Below are positions 34,411 to 44,350 of a stretch of 64,000 nt of DNA, piece after piece. Origin of the DNA: Niebla homalea (taxonomy: Eukaryota > Ascomycota > Lecanoromycetes > Lecanorales > Ramalinaceae); assembly GCA_019925105.1 (NCBI GenBank), contig JAHGAU010000013.1, positions 1,116,001-1,180,000 on the forward strand. Direction: 5' to 3'. The number at the start of each line of letters is the position of its first letter. Position 1 is the first letter of the stretch. The notes under the pieces were generated by a model. That model had not been told where the DNA came from. It saw nothing but the letters and a program-made list of their open reading frames with translations, and did no database searches. A program made the translations under genes and the position numbers.

Positions 34411-35237
34411 ATGATGTCTCCAAGGGCAGAAAATCGACAAGCACCCATCCAAGGCCTCGCCGATGCGCTCATCAAGCTTGTCCAACCCCTCCTTCCTCCT
34501 TCTGACAAACCCCTCCGTATCCTCGACAACGCGTGTGGCCCTGCCATAATGGCGTCTCAATGCCTCGAACACGCCGCTATCACTAATCACAAGGACTTGC
34601 ATATCTCAGCGGTGGATATCGGCAAGGATTTTGTGGCGAATAACCGCGCGCTGATAGCTAAACACCCAGAGTGGAATCGAGATGCTCGGGTGATTGATAC
34701 GGCTGTGGAAGATGCCTGCAATCTCTCTCCTTCGTGGACAGGACATTCGACGCGTCCTTCACTGCACTTGCCATCTTCGCCTTCCCCGACCCTCTGAAAG
34801 CTGCTAGTGAATTGTATCGCACACTAAAACCAGGTGGCGTGACTGCAGTGTCCATGTGCAGGGGCGGAGGATGGCAGCCTGTGATCTATGAGGCGGGGAA
34901 CATCATTCGGCCGGGAAAGGGACCTACTGCTGTTCCCTTGCTGGATCGATGGAAACCCAAGGGAAAATTGGAGCAGTCATTGAGGGAGGGTAGATTTGAA
35001 GATGTGGTTGAGGGGGAGGCGAGCGCGATGGCCTGGTGGGACAGCGGGGAGGAGGCGGCAGGGAATTTAGCGGATACGGTCAAGATGCTGGTAGGGTATG
35101 CGTGGAGTGAAGAGGAGAAGGGGCGGATGGGTGAGGAGATGCGAAATGTGATCCGGAGAGGAGGTGGAGGGGTGGTGCATGATGGGGAGAAAGTAGGGTT
35201 TGAGGTACTGGTTTGGACGACAGTGGGAAGGCGATGA
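34411..35237 (+). pseudogene. SAM-dependent methyltransferase, frameshifted
   Basis: The first frame from the ATG at 34411 has the class I SAM-binding segment RILDNACGPAIMASQCLE and a SAVDIGKDFV acidic loop. The second frame continues from about 34731 with RTFDASFTALAIFAFPDP and LYRTLKPGGVTAVSMCRG (motif IV and post-motif region) to a stop at 35235-35237. The two halves abut in a CT-repeat (ATCTCTCTCC, 34721-34730) where a two-base gain explains the shift. No GT-AG pair could remove it. Total length would be about 275 residues. Small methyltransferases of this type are common in fungal metabolite clusters. Confidence 0.75.
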
Positions 35238-36318
35238 AAGTGAGGCGTGGATCTGGATGGGGAAACAACTAGGTCTTTTGAGCTGGTTACTGCATGATTG
35301 CGATGTACATGCATAGTCATGCCCAGCTGCACCGTACCACCAGTTTGGAAGCGTTGTCATTAGCGAAGCGGAGCGTGAGTGGACCCTCAAATGCAGTTGC
35401 CATGCTACAACTCCGGTGGACGTCGGTACTTGCTAACATGTAGCGATTATCGCCTACGGCATGGTCTCATTGGGGTATGGATAGACGACTGTTCTTACTC
35501 CTGAAGGTGCCTCGGCTATGTTGTACCCGTATTCTAGTAGCGCGCTTCTAGGCAATGGAGCTAGGTCGTTCAACTATGAATGGATGCATTGCATGCTGGA
35601 GTTTATTCATACACCTGCATATTCCGTCAAGGGATTGCCTCAACAAATGGGCCTTTTTACAGCTACTAGCTACGCACCACCGCCGCGATAAGCCCGGGCT
35701 TAGCCTGCGGCGAAGCCGTCGCACACGCTCTGAGGGACTGAGGCAATCAAGGGAGACGTACGAGCACAGGTCAAGTGGCTTTGAAGCGAGCAGCTCTAAA
35801 GCCAAGATGTGTAAAATGTCTTGTACTTCGGACTCGGCATTCACACCTCAACAGCATGTTTGGAGCGATGCGGTTCAAGGTAGGAAGGGTCAATGCCGGC
35901 GACGCCGTTCTTTCTACAAGTACGCCAGATGGAACGAAACATGAACATTCGCCCCATCAGACTCAGAAAAGCGATGCCGTGCGTGTTACATACTCCATGT
36001 TGTTCCTTGATGATCATAACCAAGTACGTATGATGTATCTGGACAAGTCCCACTTGGACCTTTTCACCTGAAAGCCAATCACCAATGGAGCCTCTTCACC
36101 CAAACCGAGGTGCCAGCCCTTCTGGTGAGGAGGCACAGCAGCATCAAGCATGCGGCACAATCAAGCTCAATGACATGCTTCTGGAATCCCCCGGAAAGCG
36201 CTTTTCTATCTTCTCATCCACGCTTTCTTTACCTTCCATTGGTCAGTGTTCGTCTGCAGCACCGCCTTCCTCACGTCGTTCTCGCGAGCGTGCCCAGAGA
36301 GAGAGAACCACATCCAAG
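35238..36318. other. Intergenic, no gene seen
   Basis: Overlapping frames on both strands at 35550-36070 (98-129 codons) have no recognisable domain or splice structure. The end of this stretch should include the promoter of the intact rhodopsin-like gene. Confidence 0.4.
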
Positions 36319-37817
36319 ATGGCCTTAGCAGCTTCGCTATTACCGCCAGGGGTGGACCCCTCCCATGTCCCTTGCCTGCAACCGCCTCCGGGTGTGACGC
36401 CCAATTTTATTGACCCCAAGAGCAGGGCTCCGGGCGTGCGGGCAGCATGTGGTATCATGACTGCAATCATGGTTGTGACTGTCGCGTTAAGGATGTACGG
36501 GAAGGCATTCATTGTGAGGTCTTTCGCATGGGAGGATGGTAAGTTTTAGGAGCGCCATGCCAGTGGACCCAGCGACACTAACAATGTTGTCTAGCCGCAT
36601 GCGTGATTGCGACGGTAGGGTGTTGACCACATGCTGTCTTGATTGTGCGGCTGAAGACACTCAGATCTCTTGCCTTGCCTACTTCGGTGTTGTCATGGAA
36701 CGTAAGTGGCCTCACTCCCTTAATCAATATGGTAACGCTGTGCTCAGCAACATCCAGTACTACACCAAGGCCTCGGGGTACACATGTGGGATGTCCCAAT
36801 CACTGTATTTCTTGACCCCAAGAACCTCAAGGTGATGGAGCCCTCTCGCTCCTCTAGGACAAAAGGGCTGAACTTGTGAAAGAAGCTGCAAGTCGTCTAC
36901 TACATGCACGGTCTGATCATGATATTCGTCAAGCTCAGCATCCTCCTCTTATACTTTCGGCTTTTTGCTCCTTTCAGGTTCACAAAACTGTGGATATACA
37001 TCGGTGTCGCGATGAGTGTAGCAGTGCATCTAGCTAGTACAGTTGCATACGCAACGGCATGCATCGATCTAGGGCTTGAATGCAGCAACAAGGTTTTCAC
37101 CGCCTCCCTTGTCGTCAGTGCGGTCAACGCCATCAATGACTTCTATCTCCTGCTGCTTCCCCTCCTTGTGATCTCGCGCTTGCAGATGGGGAGGTCAAGG
37201 AAGATCAGCGTTGGCGGTATCTTTGCCACCGGATTGAGGTGAGACCTAGCCTGTCGCAGCATAATCACGCGATGATCAAGAGGAGGTACTGACGAATTTG
37301 ATCGATTCCACAGCGCATGTGTGATCTCTGTCGTCATTCTATGGTACCGCGTGCATACATACGGCTCCAAAGACGTTAGCTGGACCTCCGCCCCGTTGAA
37401 TCTTCTTTTGTAAGCCCCTGTGCATATCTTCCATTGCAATTCTTGCCCTCTGGCTTACACACTTCCAGGGTCTTCGAAATCGACATTGGCATCATAGTCG
37501 GGTGCCTGCCACTCCTCCCTGTCTTGGTGACACATGAACGTGGTTTCAGGTTTCCCGGTTTGTGGTGGAACTCAATTTCCTCCCTCTACCTACGAATTCT
37601 CCAGCGAGCTTCAAAAGCCTCACAGACATCGAGTGGCGGCTATGGCGATGGTGGTAGTAGAAAGGGGCAGTCAGCCTGGCCAGGGGAGAACAAGGCTCAT
37701 CTGTCGAGGGGAGGAGGAACGTTGAGGCATTATGTGGAGCTGGGAAACTTTAGCAATGAGATATCATTGAAAGAGGGACCGATGGTGGTTTATCATACAA
37801 GGGAGATGATTTCATAA
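36319..37817 (+). CDS. Fungal rhodopsin-like seven-helix membrane protein
   Basis: Seven exons (36319-36538, 36595-36619, 36665-36701, 36748-36831, 36886-37238, 37314-37409, 37469-37817) join in phase to 387 residues. The pattern is that of the fungal rhodopsin-domain integral membrane family. Helix 1 is GIMTAIMVVTVALRMYGKAF followed by SFAWED. GLGVHMWDVP precedes helix 3, and YMHGLIMIFVKLSILLLYFR and DFYLLLLPLLVISRLQMGR follow. The last helix is IGIIVGCLPLLPVL and the tail is cytoplasmic and Ser/Gly-rich. No retinal-binding Lys is claimed; the family has no established activity. Two very short exons (25 and 37 bp) are supported by phase and by the GSLAL segment they restore. It sits inside a run of broken genes yet is intact. 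Confidence 0.75.
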
Positions 37818-37861
37818 AGCTGGGCTATTCGATGTACCCTGCGAACACGGCTGGATTTAAT

Positions 37862-39337
37862 CTACGGCAGGTCCTCCTCGGTCTTCTTCTTCTTATCCTT
37901 CTTCACACTCCTCCATTCCATACCCAACGACGCCAACAAGATCAAGAATGCCAGGCCTAATGCCAAGTACCAAGTCGACCTGATGGAATCATTGTATACA
38001 TCGAGTACCACCGACAGCTTTTCCTTGGATACCATCTTGCGCAGAGACGTCGCCCCTCCATCCGCGAGAGCGCTGGTATCCAGGCCAGGAAGGAGCTCGT
38101 CGAGCCGGTGAGTGAGCTTGTTTTCAAGCAATGTTTGAGATGCAGTGATGGTAATCGATCCTGCCAGGAAGCTAACGAAATTCAACAATGACAAGCCAAT
38201 GGACACATCGCTGTCTCCCAGCACAGTCTGAGCTGCGATGTTAGGCCCTGGTAGGACAAGTCCCAGTCCGAAACCCGCAATAATATTCTTCGTGTTAGCA
38301 TCTTATGCGCAAGGATCCAAGAATGGTCTATGTACCTGATAACCAATCCATACTCCAGTTCCAATTACGGCTTGCCAGGTCGAGATCAACACCGAGCCAA
38401 CGACGAGTACAATGCTCCCCACAATCATGGATGGGGTGTAATACCCAAGAATGCTCGTTGCAATACCCCCCAAGATGACTGCAAGGACATTGCTCAAGAG
38501 CAGGGGCAGCAAGGACAGACCCGAACTTTGTGGCGACTTGCCTTGAATGACTTGGAACCAAATAGGTAAATAGAAAGAGTATATGACAAGGCAGGATCCA
38601 ATGCCAATCATGGCTACCGATCCTCCCAATATGCTGCGCTGCAAGAAGATTTGTGGAGGCATCGTCGCCTTGTCTTTCTGCCAAATCTGAGTTGCAACAA
38701 ACGCGAGTTCCATGAGACCGAAAATCACGAACAGCGCGATGATACGGCCGCTGCTCCAGTTATACCTGACACCACCCCACTGGATGGCGAATAGCAAGCA
38801 TATGATGGCTGGACCAACCAGAATGAAACCCAGAGGATCCAGTTGATTGGTCTTTTCACCCCAAGTATGCGCTGGCTTGAGTGGCGGAGGGCTTTCCGGC
38901 GGGAGGAAGACAAGAAGGACCAGCGATACGGCGCCAATGGGGACATTGATCCAGAAGCACCAGCGCCATGTAACCCCAGACAAAAAGCCTCCAAGTAGGG
39001 GCCCAATGATAGATGCCAATCCGAAACAAGAGCCCAAAGCTCCGGTGTATTTGGGTCGCGATTGCAGGGGAACGAGGTTGCTGATCAGCATGAACGCCCC
39101 AGCTGCGATTCCTGCTCCGCCGATGCCTGTAATCGCCCGTCCCACAATCAGAGCATTCGACGTCGGAGCTGAGGCGCAGATATTCGACCCGAGCTCGAAG
39201 GTGGCGACAAGAGCAACGAGGACCCACTTGGCCGAGTAATATCTGAACACTCGACCAAAGTTGGGGGCATCAAGGGCTTTGCCTGGAAATGGGACGAGAG
39301 GACGGACTCGTCCGATAGACGCTGCCAAGCCGGCCAC
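37862..39337 (-). pseudogene. MFS transporter 2, apparently lacking its 5' exon
   Basis: Exons 39337-38336 and 38287-37862 (48-bp intron, GYQ/NIIAGFGLGL junction) encode helices 3-14 of a DHA2-type MFS protein. Segments seen are FGRVFRYYSAKWVLVALVAT, NALIVGRAITGIGGAGI (motif A region), GPLLGGFLSGVTWRWCFWIN (motif C) and SFYLPIWFQVIQGKSPQSSG, with a basic tail KKDKKKKTEEDLP. No ATG is in frame near the start; the frame opens after a TAG at about 39359. The first helices and start codon are not found upstream. Apart from that the frame is clean, so it may be a recent 5' loss or a first exon I could not see. Confidence 0.7.
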
Positions 39338-39682
39338 ATAGTGGAAAGTTTGAACTATCTATACAATGTGTTAAATGTACAAGAGTTATAGTCAAGACGA
39401 AATACCCAATTCCCAATTAAGAACGGACCCTGCACAGGAGGAGAAGGTGGGAACTACGCTGATTTCTCCAAAATCCCCACCACCGGAGCCGCAGATCTCT
39501 CTTAAACCCCAATTACGGTTAGATACACCACAGTCCTCAAGAACAATCTCGTCTATGCCACCTTAAAAGCCAATCTCCCCAGGTCAAACACGGACGTCGC
39601 CGTTATATGCACTGCCACCTCAGGCAATCTCTCCCGATCAACCTCGAAGACCGCTGTTGCCACCAGTACCGGCCAATGACCT

Positions 39683-41582
39683 ATGGATAGATTGGTTCAA
39701 TCGCTAAAGTTGAACCAGGGTCAACACAAACTGCATACCGAGATCGCAGATGAACTGATGGCATTAGCCAGCAGGATGGGGGATGACCCATATTGGGCCC
39801 CCCAGGTCAAAAACATGGCCTATCAACTGAGTGGTACTACGGAAAAGAAGCTAGAAATATTTGACAATGAAGAATTTTTCAATCAACGAGTCAGGCCTGT
39901 TATTAGAATCTCCTTCGATTGGACTCTGAAGTGCCTCCAGTCTCGTGCCATTGGCTTGGAGTATACCGAGCAGCTCAATGAGGCAGAGTATGCTTTCGTC
40001 TTCGCGCTATATCTTATCAGCGCTCTCAGTCTGTCAGATGATGAATGTAGGAAAAGATTATCCCAGGTACGTTATTTCTGATACTAAGCCTTTCCTTTAA
40101 GCAGAATCTCGGAAGCTGGCATTGCTTTTTCAGATGGGAAATGTCTTGATACTGAGTTTGCAAATTGTGAATCCTGTTCAGCCTATTGCCTCAGGCCTAT
40201 GCTATAGTCTATGGACAGTGATCAAATAAGCAATACTGACTTCCCAATGCTCCTGCAGCCAAGATCTTCCCTGCTCTCCGACTTTCAGATGCTCTGCGAA
40301 GAGGCACTGACCCGAACCAACATACTCTGCATGACGGATATCATGGTTATCAAGGCACTGACGGTTTACATTGTAATCCCAAACTTTGAGCACCTTATCT
40401 TTTGAACAAGCTAACGTAACTGCAGATGGCTGGGATGGAGCGCCTCAGTACCCAAAGCCTTTGGTCGCTCAGGGGACTAGTGCTCCGCAATGCGGAAAGC
40501 TAGGCATTCATCGCGACGGGACCCTACTCGGCCTATCGCCCATACAAACAGAGGAACGTTGGCGACTCTGGTGGCAGATGCAACATCTTTGATTTGGCTC
40601 TAGCTGTGAAAACAGGATCGACACCCTTGATAATGGGGCAGACTGACCGTCAAGCTCCCTCTAAACATTGAAGATGAAGACATGAACGAATATATGGTGA
40701 AAGCTCCGAAGGAAAGTAAGGGGTTGACAAGCATGTCATACTGTCTCTTCACTACCGACAAAGGTCGATTTGCATTGTCCTGGCAGTCGAACCAATCATT
40801 ACCGGATGCGTCGAAGAGTCTCTGCTCGAACAGCTGGAGAATGGCATCAACAAGAATTTCTTGCAATACTGCGATCTGATCAAGCCATTGGACACACTCA
40901 CTCAGCTTCTAGCAAGAGCACTCATTTGTGGCATGCGTATGCGCACCATGCTCACGCCGGCACAAAGCGAAAATTCAGGCCATGTCAATGAAGAACATCG
41001 GAATACGCTGTTGACTGACAGCATGCAATCGCTGGAATATAATGTCGCAATGCACTCCCATCCGTCTCTAAGGAAGTTTCAATCGCTGGTCACGGGCTTC
41101 TTTCCTTGGCAAGCCTGTGAGTCATTCAGTGCCTACAGTCATCAAGAAGTTGATGCGTCCCAGTCATGTGTGTCGTCGTCGAAACGTCGCAGGGACAGAA
41201 TACATCCAAGACGCAACGTATCTGGGACTTGCTTTCCGACTTATATTCGGTCAATCCGAGTCTCTCGGAGCTTTTGGAAGATCGAAGGAGGTTGCATGCC
41301 GCTGGACTGGTTGTGGCTGCGTGGAAAGCTCGTCAAATCAAGTCTGACGCTGATCGAAGCCGCCCGAAACCTGAGTTCGTCGCGGTCCTAGAGGCCCAAC
41401 TTTCAGATGGCACCACGGGCCTTGCATCGAACAGCAGGGGGCAGGAAAGTCGGCTCGAAAGCGCGGCGCAAGAGTTGGGTCCTATGACGAGTGGGAGCTT
41501 TATGGCAGAGCAAGGTTTCGTCGCGACTTTCGATCTCGACTTCCAGGACATTGATTGGTCCTTCTGGAGCAGCATTGACTAG
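39683..41582 (+). pseudogene. Fungal-specific transcription factor, frameshifted
   Basis: The pieces follow the fungal-specific transcription-factor (Fungal_trans) domain: EYAFVFALYLISALSLSDDE, SDFQMLCEEALTRTNILCMT, KLGIHRDGTLLGLSPIQTEE, WRLWWQMQHLDLALAVKTGS, a DEDMNEYMVKAPKES stretch and a C-terminal FDLDFQDIDWSFWSSID. One intron (about 40070-40132) still reads. Shifts are visible at 40493-40500 (an A run one base short before KLGIHRD) and at 40647-40648 (an extra C). Further shifts lie in 40760-41170. No zinc cluster is found upstream to 39340. It is probably the former regulator of the neighbouring cluster. Confidence 0.7.
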
Positions 41583-42559
41583 ATCGGCAGGCAGATACAG
41601 GACGAAAGCGCAGGCCACTCTATGGTCGGTCTCCTTCTTAGATATCGGGATTGCTCATGCCCGACTATGCTTTTGCGTGTGGTGCGCCATGACTGCCTTC
41701 GAGGATAAGAACAGCGGGTTTCTAGTCGAATCTCCATGGCCCCATACGGACAGTGATGCTACACCGAAATTTGCGCCGGCAGGCAGGCAGCAAGCACCTC
41801 ATCTCAAATGCGGAGGTCTTGCTTAGACCCTGCATTGACTGCCAGGTTTCGGTGAGGCTGGGCCGATCGAGCAAAGGGGAGTCCCGTCTCTTTGATTGAC
41901 ATACGGACTACGGACCACATTTTGGAGGGGCCCCTTCAGCCAAAGATTGGGATTTGAAGTGATCAGAGCGGAAAAGGAAGGACCTGGATCTGGCGTGGAT
42001 GATATCGCTGTTCTCTAGATGCTTGATACTCAGGATGCATGAACCAGAGCATGGAGGAATAAAGTACCTTCTGCACGGCGCTGTTTTGTGTGAGCCGTGT
42101 ATGGTTGATCTACGAATTGCATGGATAAATTCTGGGTGGTGATATAGAAGCTACACTACTGTATGGTAGGTAAATCACCGTGCGATTCATGAGCAACAGC
42201 GCCAATGGCAGAATCTGAAGTGCCAAGCCGGCAATGGTCGCAGCATACAATTGCCGGGCTCCCAGACAATGAAATTCTGCCTCCTGGTTTTCCAAGATCA
42301 AATATCTTTTTAGGATAGACATCGACATTTGTCGTGACTCAGAAGTGTCCGCAACTGTAAAGCTACTGTCATAGCAGCCTCAGCTCTGTGACTCTTTCCG
42401 TTGGCGTCATCATGCAGCCATAGGCAGTCGCTTCCTTTCTGCCTTTGGCTGCCTGATTAGCACACGAACGCAATGAAGAACCGGCACTCACGACGTCATT
42501 TTACGTGCCAGGTTATAAGTAGCAACTTCTGACATCGAGTTGAGTGATCCATCATCCAC
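41583..42559. other. Intergenic, no gene seen
   Basis: This stretch lies between the transcription-factor remnant and the sirtuin start. A 72-codon minus frame (42110-42328) contains a hydrophobic stretch but no other support. Confidence 0.4.
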
Positions 42560-43661
42560 ATGGCTGCCTCCACCATCAACCCGGCAGACCTGGAGTCTTT
42601 CCAGTCTGTCCTGCGGTACTCAGATCGAGTGCTCGCCTTGTGTGGAGCTGGTCTCTCCGCTGCCTCTGGCCTGCCTACATTCCGTGGCGCTGGCGGGATT
42701 TGGAGAAGCCATGCAGCTGTCCAGCTTGCCACACCAGAGGCCTTCAGGGAAAATCCTGGCCTGGTCTGGCACTTCTACAACTACAGAAGACACATGGCAT
42801 TGGGCGCAAAGCCGAATGCAGCACACTACGCTCTAGCCGAGCTTGCGAGAAGGAAAAAAGGCTTTCTCACACTGACGCAGAATGTCGACGGTGGGTGTTG
42901 AAATCTCTCTATCATGGGTACCAGATGCTGATGAATCTCCAGGTCTCAGTCCACGTGCCGGCCACGACCCGCGGAAGATCAAATACCTCCATGGCTCCCT
43001 CTTCGACCTTAAATGCTCGGCCTTCTTCTGCGATTACAAGGAGACGAACAACTATGTCGATCCCCTCGTGCCTGCACTGGACATCCCCAAAGAAGTGCCC
43101 CAGCCCACCCCATCCGGCACAGCAGAGTCGTCTGAAGCAGCCACAGCATCGCTAGAACAAGCATTGGGCATCACAAGTAAAGAGATGGATATCTCCAAAT
43201 CCGAAGTGCCACTCCGCGACGTGAGCGCCGAGGATCTCCCCCACTGTCCCAAATGCCTTAACGGCATCCTCCGGCCGGGCATCGTCTGGTTTGGCGAACA
43301 ATTGCCCTCGGACACATTGAGCGAGGTAGACAAATTTGTGGCGGAATCGCAGAAGATTGATATCATGCTTGTCATTGGGACGAGCGCGGCTGTCTACCCG
43401 GCTGCGGGGTATGTAGCCATTGCGAGGGATAAGGGGGCGAGGGTGGCGGTCATCAACATGGACAAAAATGATATACCAGGAGGGCAGTATGGGATGTGCA
43501 GGGGAGATTGGTTCTTCCAGGGTGATGCCAGCACAATTGTGCCAGAATTGTTCAAAGGCGAGATTGGGGATATTGGACCAATCGTGGAAAGGCAAATTGG
43601 GCGGGCCGAGGTAGAGGCAGGAGCAGAGCACTCTCAGGGCATTACAGCAAATGTAAAATGA
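42560..43661 (+). CDS. Class III (SIRT5-type) sirtuin deacylase
   Basis: Exons 42560-42890 and 42943-43661 (52-bp intron) give 349 residues. The Rossmann NAD motif GAGLSAASGLPTFRG is at about residues 30-44. FYNYRR follows, matching the Tyr-x-x-Arg pair that in SIRT5 binds negatively charged acyl groups. TQNVDGLSPRAG and KIKYLHGSLFDL (catalytic His) come next. The zinc ligands are Cys pairs CSAFFC and CPKC, separated by an unusually long, Ser/Glu/Pro-rich insert of about 80 residues. LRPGIVWFGE and VIGTSAAVYPAAGY complete the fold. By family knowledge it would remove succinyl, malonyl or glutaryl groups. There is no clear mitochondrial presequence. Confidence 0.92.
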
Positions 43662-44350
43662 GTATATAGGTAACGACCGTCAAATTACTGAAATCCACTG
43701 TTGCGCAACCAAATATTGGCGAGATGCTGTTGTTGTTGTAGTAGAATCCTCTCGCCCGTCTCCGCGACCTCGCCACCAGGCTCGCCACCAGGGCCACGAG
43801 CTCGGATCCCAGGGGTACATCTTCGGGATGAGATCATACTACTGTACTTCCATCCGTCCATGCACACATGCACGTTCAACGTCTTCCGGGAACAAGGTTA
43901 GCGACGGCTTCCAATGATAGGGTCTAAATTCTACATAAAGTCCGCCGTGCTGCATTACCGAGCATGCGGGGCCTGCATGGGTGGGCCACTAGAGAAATCC
44001 GGGGGAACAAAGGATATATATATTTCAATCATCTGCACTGCATTTTCTTCTTCTAACCCTTCTCTAACACTTTTATTTTGTAATCCAATCGAGGCTCAGT
44101 CATGGAATCGTGAAATCGATATCGGCCACACAGTCTTCCCCGCAATAATAATATATCCCACCAACGCTCCCGCTCAGGCGTCAACACTTCGTAAACGTTT
44201 CAAGCAGCCAATCAGCCGCAACGCTTTGGTCTCCCAGATTCTCAGCTCCGATATCACCCGACCCGTGTTTCGACAGCACCTTTTATAGCCCTGCGAGTTT
44301 CTGCTTGCAATACACTTTCACTGCCGTTGGATCCATATAAGCCACAGACC
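43662..44350 (+). promoter_or_regulatory. PEP carboxykinase upstream region
   Basis: About 690 bp precede the PCK ATG, with a TATATATATT-like stretch at about 44017-44026 and an ATATAAG at about 44334. A C/T-rich leader follows at 44260-44350. PCK genes are normally glucose-repressed and induced on gluconeogenic carbon, but I did not assign specific binding sites. A GTTGTTGTT/CTCGCC low-complexity stretch lies at 43725-43800. Confidence 0.35.

Noticed and set aside
27076..41582. Sequencing error as the sole cause of the cluster frameshifts
   Set aside because: Not fully excluded for single homopolymer sites. However, the genes on either side (PAN2, MRPL6, Tht1, ICP55, sirtuin, PCK) are free of shifts, and the cluster also has nonsense codons, missing 5' parts and a changed active-site residue.
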